DNA of 64,000 bases. It comes from Apteryx mantelli. Lineage: Eukaryota; Chordata; Aves; Apterygiformes; Apterygidae. This document shows positions 48,101-63,100 of this stretch, in pieces. The position numbers were made by a program, and so were the translations under genes. The stretch is from NCBI RefSeq assembly GCF_036417845.1, contig NC_089990.1, positions 4,538,001 to 4,602,000 on the forward strand, in the 5' to 3' direction. Positions within the stretch are counted from its first letter, which is position 1, and every line of letters starts with the position of its first letter. The notes beneath the pieces were generated by a model. That model searched no databases, was not told the DNA's origin, and saw only the letters and a program-made list of their open reading frames with translations.

Positions 48101-51100
48101 CTTAAATGCTCCATTTTCCTCCTCATTGTAAATCCAGGATCCATTGCTCCATAGTCCTGGCGAGATGCGCGGCTAAAAGCTGTTGAACGTTAGTGAACTT
48201 AGTTTTCAGAATTCAGATTAAAAAAAGTGCAATGACGAAAAATCCACCAACAAGGACGAAATGGGCAGAAAAAAGCTGCAGAACTTTTCAGAACTGAGAC
48301 TTTTCAGAATCCTAAGGAAAAGGCTGCTCTCTATGAAACAGAACTTTCAAAGCACATGGATCATCTTATTTAACTGCAAATCTGTAACTAGAAAATATGG
48401 AGGTAGAATACACAATACACAAATATCCATTTGATGTATATAATTCCCTTTGTACATTAGCAAGCTTATCCTGAAGCCTAGCCTTGTCTATTAAATACTC
48501 TTAACTACATATACATTACTAATTTTCATTGTCAGAAAGCTTTTAATATGATCAATTGTATTATTTTACAGAATGCTGGCAAATAAAGCTTTTGTAGCAA
48601 TTCTGTTCTATTTTTAAGTATTCTAGCCTGTACTTTCGAGCAAAAGATTCAGTATTTAATTCTTCAGAACCTTCTTGCTTCTAATAGTTTGGATTTTAGC
48701 AAGAGATCTAACATTCAAAAAAATCACAGGTATTTCATAGCAGATGTTCTTGAAATCACTGCTCTGATCTTTTACATTATGAGAATATGCATTTTGTATA
48801 CAGAGAAATAAAATTGTATTTTACTTACAATGTTTATGGAAGTATCTAAAAAACACACTAAGATTTTGGGATTTCTTCTGTAACACCTCTTTTGTGAGAG
48901 AGTGAACTGTTCTCAGAACTATGCTATGTCAAGAGCAAGTCTTAAAAGCCATACAAAGATTTTTGCTCACAGCCAAGAGATAAAATGCCATATAACACTC
49001 AAGAACAGAGGGGAAAGGAGAGCTTTAGAAGGGGTTTGCAGATGTGAGCTGGCAACAGCTCCTAGGAGCTGCACCAGGGAACCAAAAAAAAAAAAAAAAA
49101 AGGGGGGGGTGGGGGGGCAGACAAATGGTAAAACAACCTTGCGTGCACCCATCAAATCTGCACCTTCCTGCAGCCAAGGCTGTAAATAAGTCAAAGGCCT
49201 CTAAATAAGCTCTGCTGTGCTTCCCTCATACGTGCAACACCCACAACTCTGGCACACAAGTCTCCCTTGACTGCTTACAAATCACAAGCGATTAGAGCCC
49301 CTGAAGGAGCCACCTGCATGATCTTAGGCAGACGTATTCTGCTATTGAGGGATCACGAATGAGTATTATGGAGGTCAAGCTTTGTTAACGTACAAACAGA
49401 ATGAAACTAAACTCTGAAGAGTTCGGATCATTTTTCTTAATGATTTTGCAGAAGGACTTTTCCAGTTAATACTACTCTCAAGGGAACAAAGACTGCACAG
49501 TAGCCTTGCCAAACTACATTTTCCAATACAGCATTCACATTGACAGTTCTAAACAAAAGAATACTGTACCAGTTAAAAAAAATCTGTACTACTTCTTCCT
49601 AGATTTCAGAGGAATGAAAATCTGCTTTAGACAATCCCATCCGACACAATTGTCTTTCGGGGGACTGGCAGACTCTGAAAGATCTGGGCGCAACAAGGCG
49701 CGAAGCCATTAAACTGGCAAAGTGCTGCTCCACATATCCTTTCATAGGACAAATTACAAAAACCTACTTCTCTTGAAACCCTTCTGCGTCAGCCATCAAG
49801 TCTCAACAAGAATTGCATGCTGTCCCCCTGTTCTTTGTGGGTGACTAAATATGCAGAAAATAAATTAATGAAATAACAAATCACTGTGCAACTTGGGCAA
49901 CTTTCAATTATTAGTTTGCCAAAGCAGCTGTCTATGCCTTTCCCAGTACTATGTTTGTGGTAAGCACACCGAGTGGATTGCTGTACTGTGGCCTCTCTTT
50001 GTACTCGTTCCAATTCATGCATCTGCTATCCTTACTGACTGTTCCAGCCTGGGGAAGAAACATCTGTTCTATCACGCTATGTCAGAGAAGAGCAGCTTAC
50101 CTGACCTTGGTTTGAGACCAAACGGACCATGAGTGTTACTGTCTGTCCTTTCATAATCCTGTGAAAAGAGATTAAATGAATGGAAGAAAACTGACTTTAA
50201 GAATTAACTTTTGTTCCCATCAAGATAAAGTTTAAGTTATTCCTGCCTAAAGTGAGTCCTTCTACTTAATAACACTTAGCATCAACTTTTTTTTTTAAAG
50301 AAATGTTTACTTTGAATTATGAAGATCAGTTTTTCTCATGCAACCATCTAATTTGAGAAATGTACTCAGTAATCTGATATGCACACCAGACTTCCTTATT
50401 TCAGCTCATTTCGCTATATTTGGGAGATGCTTTCCTCATTCTGCTCCCTCAGGTTCCCTTTTGACATTAGGAGGAAATAATTATCGTATTTGGTGTATTT
50501 TATTCATAGCTTAGTAGTGCAACCATAGTGAGACCTGCATGGATTTTCCTTAGAAAGGAAAACAACTGATGAATCAAGCTGTGAAGCTATACCACAGCGG
50601 TGAAGATAGAACTGTGAAGGATGAAACCTCTTAAAAAGTCTCAGCATCTCTGGGTTCCCTATGATGGACAGAATACTAAACCACAAGTACTTAAAATCTT
50701 CTGAACTGCTAGTTCAGTGTGGATACCTACAAAACATGCCAAATTTGATTTCTCTTATTAGTTATTTTCATTAGGAAAGATAATGGAGACCAAACAATGC
50801 ATCCTTCTGACAAACCAGCCCAGAAAAAAAACCAAACAGTAATAATCTAGGAGAGCTCAAATAGTTGTAAAGGTAAAACAAGTTGAAGAAATTAACATTG
50901 TGCTAATATCTGTCTCTGATTCCTATTTATATCTGACTTTTTATTATGAAAGGCATGTGAAATATTTCTAATTCCAGTTTCAAAGAAAACTAACAGCTTA
51001 ATATTTGTATGGGAAACCTGGTGACAACAGTAATGTGCATAAAGAAATGTTTGTTGAATGAAAAACAAAACCACAAACTTGTACCTCAGACGACACAGGA

Positions 51101-54100
51101 GACTGTGGGGACACATTAGTATTATCACTGTCTTGCTAAAAAGAAATCAAAGAGATGAAATTATAAAATGAAAATTATGATTTAACAATAAAAGCATGAA
51201 ATTATGAAATACATACACCATACATGAAACGTGCGACATCTGTCAAACATGGCACATTGGTAGCAACTGAATTTAAAAACATGTAGAGTCAAGTAAATAC
51301 TGTTCACTGTTTAGGCAGGATATTACTTTTACATTACCTCTGCTTGACAGCTGAATTAGCTTTCCTATTACCGAAGTATGTAAATACCCTCCTTTTCTTC
51401 GATACATCATCTTACTGACCTTTTTTCAAATAAAGGAGTGCAATACCTATTTTGCTATATTTATTCTACGGTTTTGGAATACAAGGCTTGCTTGCATAGA
51501 CTCTAGCCAACATTCTCCTGTTCCATAACTGCCTCCTAAGCATTCATAAAATGCAAATAAAACAAAACACTTTGTATTTTACGTGATTACCATGTCTCAC
51601 CTCATCGTTTTCATTTCCACTTGAACTCTTTCTGGAAGACTTATACTGCAAAACACACACAATTATTACTTTAAAATGCAAGTATGGTTTTCATTTGAAC
51701 CAAATGGCTTGATATTAGCCTGATGTTATTTATTACTGGTAAAGTGGCAGACAATATCTTTTTTTTTTTTTTTAAACAGAGTTGTCAAAAGAAAAAAAGA
51801 AAAAAAAGGAACATGTAGTTCCTAGGCTAGTCAGGAACTTCTTCACAGAGATTAAAGGGTAAGTGTATTTCAAAAATACATACTGTTACAATGTTAACTC
51901 TGATTGTATACATGTCTGAACCTAGTGAAAAGATCTGAGCAACTGTTACTCTGAAGTATTACTTATTAGTAAAAACTGTATAACCCACAAAAGTTACAAA
52001 AAGAAACATACTTTAAATATAGCTAAGATTGCTTAGCACTGTAAATGAAGGAAGGATTGCAGGAAGAAAGTTACAGAAATGGTACCTGTGAAAACAAGTG
52101 CATTTCATTGCCTGCAAAGCAAATGTAGAGATAGAACTAAATAGTCCTATCCCTACAAAAACAAAGAAATGTGGTATGTGTGTACAACAAGCCTACCTGT
52201 TTTTATGATACACTATATAATACAAGTTGCATTAAAAGACTAACTCTGGAACTAGAAAGATGGCTCTCCATCAGAGATCTGACTTAGGTGACACATGCAG
52301 GTTGTAGTTAGATGAATTTAAAAAAGGAAGAAAAAAAATCTGACCAGCAACTACGTTATCCTCCTCAAAGTTATAACTCTGAGCACTGTTGGGAGGGTTT
52401 ACAGCTCCACATTCAACAGCTTAGGTGGAGTCAGGATCCAAAGTTTAACTATAAACTATTCCAGCAAAATTGCATTTTGATTGATAAAACTGTTTTCAGT
52501 AGGAAGGTTCTTTTTAAATAGCTAGCACAACAAAGCTTTTCAGGTACCAGCCAAACTTCTGTGCTGTGTCACAAAAAAAGGTGCTCCGATTCTCACAGGC
52601 ACAGGCATTTTTCTACTCTTCTGCTGAGTAATATAGCTGTACAATAACAATGTACAAATTGTACAATAAAGATACTCTCCATGTATTTCGGGATGATAAT
52701 ACAAGTAAATTTTCCCTATTCTAAAGATGCCCATTGCAACAATTTGGTATGCATTCTTAAGATACTCATTCACATTTGAAGTCAGTAGAACTCATGTTAG
52801 AACACAACTCCCTAAATTCTTGAGGAAAAAAAAATTAATAGTTACTATAACCCACAATATTTCACATACGTAGAATGTTCTGTCTTTCCTGGAATTTAAT
52901 TTCTTGGAAATTCCCTAGCATTTCGTGAAGGCTATGGTTTAGATATTTGATAGCAAAGACCCAAGACACTAATTTCATAAACCAAATTTAATTTCAACTC
53001 CATCTAGCACTGGTCAGAAATATCCCATTTCTCTACCGTGTATGAAAACAAATGCTATCCAACAATGCAGTAAATTTGAATCTGTTTTGCAGCAAGCAGA
53101 CACTGACACCTGGTGACCAATGATACACACTACAAACAGCAAAATAGCTAATAGTGAATTTCCCCTCTAAAACAAACTGATGCGGAAAGAATCAAAATGC
53201 GTAAGTAATTCTTATAATTACGCTACACAAAAAGGTGATGCACATTTCCTTTCCTTAAACTACAAACAAAATCCCTCAAGTTTGACCCAAACCAGGGAAA
53301 AACCAAAGACTGAAGGTTAGTTTCTCTTTATCAGAAGACAACTGTAGATTGCCTTCTTTAATCAAAGAATAAACACAAGAAGAAAGCTTTTAGTGGATTT
53401 TCCCCCCAGTTTTCCTGCATTCTGACATCACCCCTGAATACATATGTATTATCAAATTTAAAAGAATTAAACGAAAAACTATAATCACATGCAAAATTAA
53501 AAGCGCAACAACCTATCTTTTACTTTGTTACACAGTTTCTTTTACTCTCTTCCAAAAAAAACAAACCAAACCCCCCAAAACCCATCCACAAAATAAGAAA
53601 AAGGAGCCTGAAGAAGCCAGGACAAAAGGAAAAAAGAAAGCAAACTAAATACTCCTCTCATATTACCTTGAAATAATCTTTTCTAATTTGTTTACTTCTC
53701 CTTCTTTCTTCATTCTGCCAAATCACTGGCTGTGTTTCTGGCCAAAGCTGCTCATCCATTGGATCTTTCTGGTTTTCCAATGGCTGTAAGTTTCAGAAAC
53801 ATTTTTACATGTCAGGTAAATATACAAGTCTGCATTAGCACAAATTATTATGAACTACAATTATAAACTGTTTGGGTCTCCCATAACCTAGCTTTATGAC
53901 ACAAAAATGTTACTCATCTCAATGATGGTCCAGGTGGAAATCACTTACTCCCTTTCAAATTCTAAAACACATTTCATAGAGGAAAAGGCACCTATGAAAT
54001 AATTAAAAAAAATACCCTTTTCTTCATCTACTGCACTGAGCCTAATTTTCACAGGTTTGCTAGGAAACCAGCTAAGGTTACCATAAATAACTGCTTGCAA

Positions 54101-57100
54101 AGCCAGTTAGGCATCTAATGTATCTAATTTCTGAATCTGCATATTCACTACACTGGAAAAGGATAGCTATTACAAGACTTTTTTTCTTTTTTCTTTTTCC
54201 TTAAGCACCTGTTTGCTGTTCTTATCTAAAAGGTAATACACAGCAAGTGGCAGTATAAAAACCTCTTTAGAACATGTTTGATAATACAGTACTTTGAAGG
54301 AGACAGCTAAAGGAGGTTTATTCATAAAATAACAATGAATATGTATGTATATGTATACTCTATGAAAAACAAAAGCAGACAACCCAAAGGAAACATTTCA
54401 TAAGAAGGACAAGACATACAAAAATTGCATTTCTAAAGCTTTCTTCATTTTAGAATATCAGGCCCTATAAGGCAACCATAAACAACTAACGAATTAAAAT
54501 GCAAAACAATAATGAAAAAAAAAAACCTCTTCAAAGTTTCACTGCACTTTTATCATGTCATGCAAGTTTCTCAGTGAGTTGTGGAAAGTGAAAGACCTAT
54601 ACAATTCAAACGATTCAGATTAAAAAAAAAAAAGAACGAACAGTGTGGTTAGGTAATAAAATAAACTTATATGTAAAGAAATTCAAAAAACAAGTAAACA
54701 ATATTTATGTCTTATTAGTTTCAAGATCTTAAGTATTTAAGCCTTTAGTATTACATTCTCAACAAAAAAAAAAAAGCCACCTGCATTACAAACATAACAC
54801 AAGTGAAATTGTCTTGAAACAGTAAGGGAAAGCTTTTCAAAGGAAATAACAGAAGTTTTACTACGCTTTCTTACTGCTTGATATGGTTTTACATTTAGAC
54901 ATTTACCTGCCAACTGTATGGAGACAATGGAGAATTCCCTTCATCTGTTGAAATACTAAAAATTAAGATAACAGACATTATTAAATTTCCTTACTACATT
55001 TCTATATACTGTAACATCAAGTTACTTTAAAAGTCCCAAAAAGCAAACACAATATTAAAATGCAGCTTCTCTGCAACATTATACTACTCTGGTTTGCTGC
55101 ATAATGATATTACAAACTGTGGCTAGAAGGATGGCAATTTGATTAAAATTTCAAATAGTATTTCACTCTCCTTTATAGTACGCTGACAGTATCTCCTACA
55201 TAACACTGTGCTTTATTAAGCAAAGGCTATATCTGAATAGTGTTGATTGATCTTAAGAAATCACTAATGCGCCTTAATTGTTTCATTTCTCAAAGAGGCA
55301 ACCAAACATTTTGTTCAAAGTTAAGAAAAAGTATATTCGTTTGGAAGAACCATATACTTCATCTCATTGTTATCGCCACACAGTGAAGTAGAGGCTTTTC
55401 CATAGCAATGAAAGGAACAAACATTTTAGGACAGAATAACAAAACTGCAAAACCTCAGATATATACTGAGGGGCCAAGGACAGTGCCTGATCTTACTATA
55501 AGTTTTCTGCTAACAAAGTTTGAAGTTGGTGTCTTCTGTTGGAATCTTTTCGGGAAGCTCACTTCCATTACCCTTACCAGCAACCATTTCATTCGCATCC
55601 TGACAACTGGGCGGAAAACAGGCTTAGAAGCGGGACTGAATGCGAGAAGGTCCTAACACCCTGATCAATTCTAATAAATTCTTAGCAGACAGCAAAACGG
55701 CACAAAGTGAGACTGACTTCCGTAACTTCTGTTACCTCGTATTCCTTTTCTTTCCTTTTCTTTTCCATTTATCTTAAATCAATAATCCTACTTTTTAAAG
55801 CTGTTAGCTCTGTGGCATAGAAAATTTGTCTGAATGACGCCCATTACCTCGATAAGGAATCTAGTTGAGAATTCCAGAAACTGCTGCAATAAATAATTCA
55901 ACCCTGCTGTTGATACATGGTTGTATCTATTAACTATGACATGTTTTTACAAGTGGAAATTCTTTAGGGGTGTGACAATCTTTCTGTTCTATTTGTATGC
56001 ACCTTACCCAATGACTAGGGCTCCTATATATCGGTGCAAAGAAATAACAAGTATTCTGAGACATCTACCTTGTACACACACCTCAAACAAAGTGTAGTTT
56101 GTTTGTTTGAAGGAAAAAAAACAAAACAACCCCCAAACCTCAGAGCTGTTTGTTTTGTGTAAAAAACAGAGTAAGGCAAAGGTAACCTTCCCTGAATTAC
56201 CCTATAATACAAAGCCTGACATAGCTGTGCTCTACAGTAGGCGACAGCATCCCTAAGAACAGGAACTGCAGGGTAAGTAACCAAGGACAGGGAAGCTCCA
56301 GGTGCAAACGAGCAGCAGTTGCAGCACAGCTCATGTAACCCCAAGACAGGTGCACAACCAACCTTGCAAAATCTCAGATACCAGGGAGAGAAAAGATAGC
56401 CAAAACAGGATGCATCACATTGAAATATCGATATCGTGTCCCTTTTCTGTTTGGATGTTTTCCTGATTTGCACCTGGGCTGCACAGAGCTGTAGAGAGCA
56501 GTTACCACCCACGGTGCTCTCTAGCAACAACAGCAATAATTACGGGTTCTCGTCTTCCCAATTCAAAGTCAAAGTGGGGTTTGAACACAGGTAGATAGAG
56601 AGTCTTTGGAAGATATAGATTTTAAAGGCTGGCAAAAAAATCACAGAAGCCCTCCCCCACTCCATGGACAGAGTTCTCTTTAGGTGGCTGTCAATGACCT
56701 CTCCCCCTTCAGCTGAAGGAATAAAAGATTATTTCTTGGCCAAATTGATTCCCAGAACTGGCCTAGGATTCCTTAAGGAAGAGAAAGCCAAAAACTTGCA
56801 AGCTTCTCTCTCACTCACATGGGTAGTAAAAGGAAGCTGCAATTTCCCAATTTCCTAGAGACAAGGCTCTGCCCCTTCTCTTGTTTTACATTCACACAAA
56901 GAGCACAAGATGTGCGCACAGCTCCTGCAGACAACAGTATTAAGCAGCACAATTCATTGCACAGACTATCAAGAGTGGATTCCTCATTGACACATTCCCC
57001 CATAAAAACTAAAGGTTTTCTAGGCTGAACTCCCATCAATACTTTTCCGACAGCTCATAAGAACACAAAAGGACTGCCAGGGTAGAAAATTCAGATGCCT

Positions 57101-60100
57101 AAGCACAGACACAATGCCATTTTGTACAACTCAAGAGTATCCCAACACATCTCCATGGGACTATCACCTAGGGGACATATGTTTTTCTGGACTGGAACTG
57201 GAAGCAAGACAGGATACTTTAGGATGTCTAATGTGCCACTGAATGCCTATGTTTAGGCATCTGAACTGCTCCCTGAATCAGACCCACACATGAGTTTCTG
57301 TAGGACATCAACTTTAATGGCTCAGAAGAACACCTTGACTTTTCCCCTGACAGAAAGAAGCTAAAAACCAGATTACCTGTGTAACTTCAATTTCATCTTC
57401 AGCTAAAACAATAGGACAGAATATGGCAGGACTGATATGAAATAAATAAACTTAATTTAATAAAATAATGAAAGCTGTGATACAGAAAAGTATATTAATA
57501 CCATTTTTCAGATTCCGTTGGCTGCTTTGGTCTGTTCCTTGTGCTTACTGAGGCTGAATGATTAAGGAGCCTGGAATGAAAAAAAAATACACATTTATCC
57601 AAGAGCTTTGTAGTTAAAGCTCTTTTGAGAGTATACGGTACTGTGTGTGCAACTTTTCCTATAAAGAAAAGGTTTGAACATTAAAGTAGCATTTTTCATA
57701 AAATTAGAACACGTGTATTATGCACACATGAAACCCAAGCCCAATCCTGCTTCCACTGAAGTCAACAATGCAGTTTCCAGCTCTTGCAATAGTGCAAGTT
57801 TTGAGTTTTAAGCAAGTAAAACTTGATCATAATCCAAACAAAATGAAGGCTCCTCTTACTTTTCCTTGACACACACACACCATCTGAATTGTTCTCACAC
57901 CTTTGTGAAGTTACGCTGCCCTCAACACAAAAGGCCCCACAGTTCACTAAAAGTAGAAGAGACAGGAGATGGTGGAAGTAAAGCGGATAGGAAATGATAC
58001 AGAGACTGAGCATAAGAAGTTGGTCAGACTGTAGAAGCGGGTAAGAGGATAGCTAGGTAAGATGACTGCAAGTGCAAAGGAAATGCAGGAAAAAGAGGGA
58101 GGAAAGAGACACATGGAATAGGATTTTAGGCACAGAACGGTAAGAGAAAAGACTAAGGCAGAAAGAAGGAAACAAGGCAGGAATGAACCAGCAAAAATTC
58201 CATTTTCCTAAAATATAATCAATCAAAAAAAGCCTAAACTTGCATATAAATTCAGAAATGTTTTCTCATCTGAAACAAACCCGTACCATGCACATGTGCA
58301 CACAGGCAGAAGACATAAGCTCTCTATTTATTAGGAACACTTAAAAACAAACAAAAAACCCTCAAAAAACCAAAACCACCTCCCCCAGACCAGAGAGCAA
58401 ACCAATCAGAAACACTTTTCAAATTAAACATTTTCAAGTAAGCGTCACGTTGAATAGTAACTAGAATCATTAATTTTGAATTCTAATGTTAAATTATACA
58501 GAGAACTAAAATTTATTAAGAATCAGAAAGAACTGGAAGACCAGCAACTATTTAATGGAAGAAAGTAAAATAAAGTAGGCATCTTCATTTTGTATTTCAT
58601 CATCATTACAGAGGGCAGTACAACAATTAATTTTAAAGGATCAATGATTTTCAGTCAGACATCTGTGATTATTATGATAGCTTTGAGCTGAGTAATCTTA
58701 TTTCTAGCTTAGATCTCTGTGACTGTATAAACCTCAATTTAATGGGATTATGACAAGTTAAACCTGTAAAACAAGATAATTTACAGTCTGCAGTATCTGC
58801 TCCTTATAATTTATTTTCAGAAAGTTAATTCTGAGGGTGCTTTCAGGTATTAAATTATACTATACCCAGAAAAAAAGTTACAAAAAATTAACATTCAGAG
58901 CATAGGATGTATCAAACATCATAAAATAAACAAGGCATTTTTGAGTCATTGATTTTCAGGGAGAATTCCCATTTAAATTAGTCTTATCTCTGCAACTGAA
59001 GCCAAAGAGAAATTCAGAGAGACTTATAGCAAGACATAACCATTAGAATAGAAAAAGCTTAATAAATAAATGAAAATCGGAGTCACCTAAGCACTATCAC
59101 CAAATCTGACTAGCAGTGTAAAGTTGATGATCGTATGTAATAAAGGCCATTACTTTTTAACAATCTCATTAGATGAAGTGTTAGGAAAAGCTATTCAAAA
59201 TAATGCCAAACATATATATGCTTTTTAGATAAACTATTTCTATAAAACATATACATAATTGATGTTTGGCTTTATTAAAAATTAAGTTTTCCAGTTATGT
59301 TCAAATATATTTTACTACTTTGTAAAAAAAGAACAATCTTTTTAAAAACTTCCAGTTTCAAAACTGAAGGTATTGAAGGATAATTAAGCTCAGCATGTCA
59401 CATTAGTAGTTACTAGTCCAGTCAGAGCTATGAATTTCCTGTGGAACCAGGAACTTAAATTATCAGTTCAAGAAAACTGTAAAAACATAAATCAGTATGA
59501 ATTTACAGACTTCCACAGACTAAGGAATTCAATGCAAAATAATTCGTTTAGCTGGAAAGGGAAAAACCCTCTAGTTGTAATAAAAATATAATCTGTCTTA
59601 GAGGAAATAAAATACAAAACGGAGTATACAAAATGAAAGTATACGTGGCTCAAATTCTGAAGTTAGGCTCTTTAAGTGTGGTGCTAACGGTGCAAAGATT
59701 CCAGCAACCATTTCTGCCAATATTACATCTCATCAAATCCAAAATTTTTTATTTTGTTGGACCAATCATTAGCAAAATGATTCTTATTTATGGTCATACT
59801 TAATCCTTAAATAGACTTTTATACATATAGTCATAACACATTAGTGTAAGTATTAGTTAACTGCATACTTATGGTTCACACCAATCACACAGATTCTGCT
59901 GTTACATAATTATCGTATAATCTATTGTTTTGAAAAGGTTATGAAACTCATACAAACTTTGAAACATAAATTACTCAACAACACACACACTGATACATAT
60001 TTGTATACATGAAACAAAAATCAACACTGTGACTCACTTTTCTAATTCTCATAATCATGCAAGCATAACATCTGCTCCAAATTGCTGACTAGATGGGAGA

Positions 60101-63100
60101 TAAAGGTGATGGCAAGACAAACTATGTTATCAGGAAATATTTTCCAAGGCTTGAGATTAAATAAGTGGAATCTCTTCTAAACCCTCTCTTTTGCTTGCAT
60201 TTCCTGAGTAAACATAACATCACGCTTAAGAGACACAAATGAAGCGAATGATGCTAATTACTTTAAGAATAGCTGCCTCCAAGTTTAAACAATTAAGAAC
60301 TATCTGGGATCTATAAAGCATGTAAGGACACAATAGCTTTTACAGTGGGACAGAGCAATAACTCCTGACAGATTTTAAACTCAAGAGTCAAGACTCCCTT
60401 CCTTTGAGAACAGTCTCCTGTCTTCACATATGCCTCGCTGCTTTGTGACAGTAAGATGCACTCTTGCGGATACAGACTGCTTTAGAAAGTCACTGCTGTC
60501 TGCTGAGCATCCGTACTTCACATTCAGGCAAAGTGAACCCTCCCTAAGGAAAGTTATTTTAGCTGAGATACTGTACTTTCTGTTGAAACAGATCAGGAGT
60601 ATCCAGAGTAGCGTTAGAGTTTCATCTGACAAGGTGACAAACTTTGAAATCACTTGATTTATCACATACATGTCTGACCATAACCTATACAGTCCCATTC
60701 TGGATTTCTTGTCTCCTGGGAGGTTTTTGTATCTGCTATTTCCTCCCTCATGGCTGTCAAATACAAAACAAGTTGTCACCAGTTATGCTAATTTGAAAGT
60801 GATCACTTTAAAATCAAAAGCTCTAAAGAACCTTTTGCCTGAGGCTCTGCACTTGAGGTGCTGCACTTCCATATTCAAAGACAACCACTGGAGATAAAAC
60901 ATGCCAAAGGTGAAGGAAATTGAGCTTCTAGTTTGAACTCAATCTGCTTTGGACAGTTGTCCAATTTAATGAAATATTTCCCTTGCGTTTCATCTTAACT
61001 AACAATAAAAGCTTTTCCATCTATTTTTTATTGTAAAAATTCTTAGGCTAACTTAGTCAGTTCCTTTATTCTGGTTTTGTTCAAGACAAGGCCCAAATTG
61101 GTTCTTTTGTCCATATTTTATCTTTGGAAATCTGAAGATCTACAAGCACTATATACCTTGATGCACGTCCTGCCGCCCTTGTCCTCTGGAAGAGCTTTTC
61201 ACTGAATGAAGTCCTATAGCTTAATGGCCTTCGTCTGTATTCACATTTCATGTACATCAAAGCCAAAGACGGAAGAAGGAAGCACGACAGGTTGATGGGA
61301 GAGGACAAGGAAGTCAATAGCATAGCAAGCAAAAAGAAAAGAGAAAGACTGCATAATATTAAAAGAAAATACACTGAATGAACAGAAATATGGTTAGTAA
61401 GAAATTACTTCATGATGCACACTTACTCTGAGAATTCCATTTACTCAGGTTGAACAGTACATATTTTCCACAAATAAATTCAGAAATGTCTTGACTTAAT
61501 TTCTAAATATTATTCTTATTGCTGTTCACAGCAAGAAATTATAAATTCACAAAACTATGGATTCACTGAATTACACTTTACTAACTTTAAGTAATTACGA
61601 TTTTTTAAATTAGAAGCTATTTTGTACCTATGTATTTAATGATAAATAAGCAAGCTTTAAAATATAAATGCTAAACTAAGAAGTAAAACTTAACAAAATT
61701 ATGTATGTATGACCAGTTCAAGAGCAGAGTAGAACCATTAACAAGATAGCTGAGTAAGTTACAACCATGTTTAACAAAAGTAAAACTGAAGCTGCAATAC
61801 TTGAGAAGAGGAGTGGCTTGGTATTTCAAATGATTAGATACCCAGGAAATATTAAAAAGAAACAAACAAACCCCACATGCAATACATACTACGTTTCTAT
61901 ATGATGGTTGTTTAAGAAACAACACTAAGATTCTCCCTCTATTCATATACTAAGCAATATAGGAAAGAATTATTTTTTTTTCCTTTTGGCAATATTTTTG
62001 TTAATAAAAAAAATATTAGCATTAAGATTTCATTCTTTTTTTCTTCCCAATGGTCATGACCAAATGCTTAAATACACTGGACAGTTAAGTGAAGCGTAAT
62101 TTATCTTTTCTTCACGCAGTACTGCTGTTATCTCAACTAATATGAAACATGGGTGAATTCTTAAACATCTGCAATGCATAGTATCAAGATATCACCTTCC
62201 CTAAGGGCTTCATGTGTATTGCAACTATCTTCAGAGAAAAACAGCAGCACAGAATCTTATCACTATACAGAAATTCAAAATAAACAAAACCTGTTCTGAG
62301 GTTGAATCCATTACATCAGGGTTAATAAACTGTTACTTAACTACAACTATCATTTTTCAGAAAGACAGCTTACTGTCTCAGAAGTACCTCACTGGTTATT
62401 TTCCTGCTTGGTAAAGGAACCAGAGAACACAGTTCCTACCCTAATCCAGCCACATCCTATGCCCCTTCAGGTACTCCTTCCTGCTTTTCCTTTGACCCAT
62501 TTGTTAACTTGTTCTGCTGCTTTCCTTCATCCTGCTTCTTGTTCTATTTTTCCTTTTCAAGGAACTTTCAGCTGTGATGCCAACATGAAGTGGAGGAAGT
62601 CAGATAGTTCATCAGGATGAATACTCATGCTATTCAAATCCTGCATATATATGCTCTGTTATTTGAGAGAAAAGTATTTGAACAAATTTCCCCTTCAATC
62701 CATAGGAAATGTGGATGGAGGAACTACCACCCAAATTGCCTTTATTTCAATACAATAACCAGCCCCACACAAACTGCATGCGGGTTCTGTAAACAGAGAT
62801 AAATTAAGGCAAGATAATGTGAATACCTCACTAAATCTCTTCATACCAACATCACCCATGCCTACATAAGTGTCTTGCCTGGGGGGGGGGGAATAAAAAA
62901 AACAAACCAGAAAAAAAAAGAAAACACAAGAGACTTTCCACATTCATCTCTTCCTTTCCACATGATTCATAGAGCTGCTTCTCTAAACAGCAATTTTATG
63001 TAAAGAAATGTATCTTGGAAGTATCTTGGAAGAGTCTATTGATTAAGCTGTTATATAGCTGGATAAAACTATTCTCAAAATGATGAAGTGTCAAGAACTT

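Noticed and set aside
60381-60779. 132-codon minus-strand frame
   Set aside because: No domain recognised, not part of LRCH2, and also open on the other strand; probably chance or an unrecognised old repeat.
61140-61262. Exon-like stretch with donor-like CATCAAG/GTATAT in an LRCH2 intron
   Set aside because: The phase would fit, but the recalled human protein joins QEQKNR directly to LNHSTSV with no residues between, and the translation matches nothing known in LRCH proteins.
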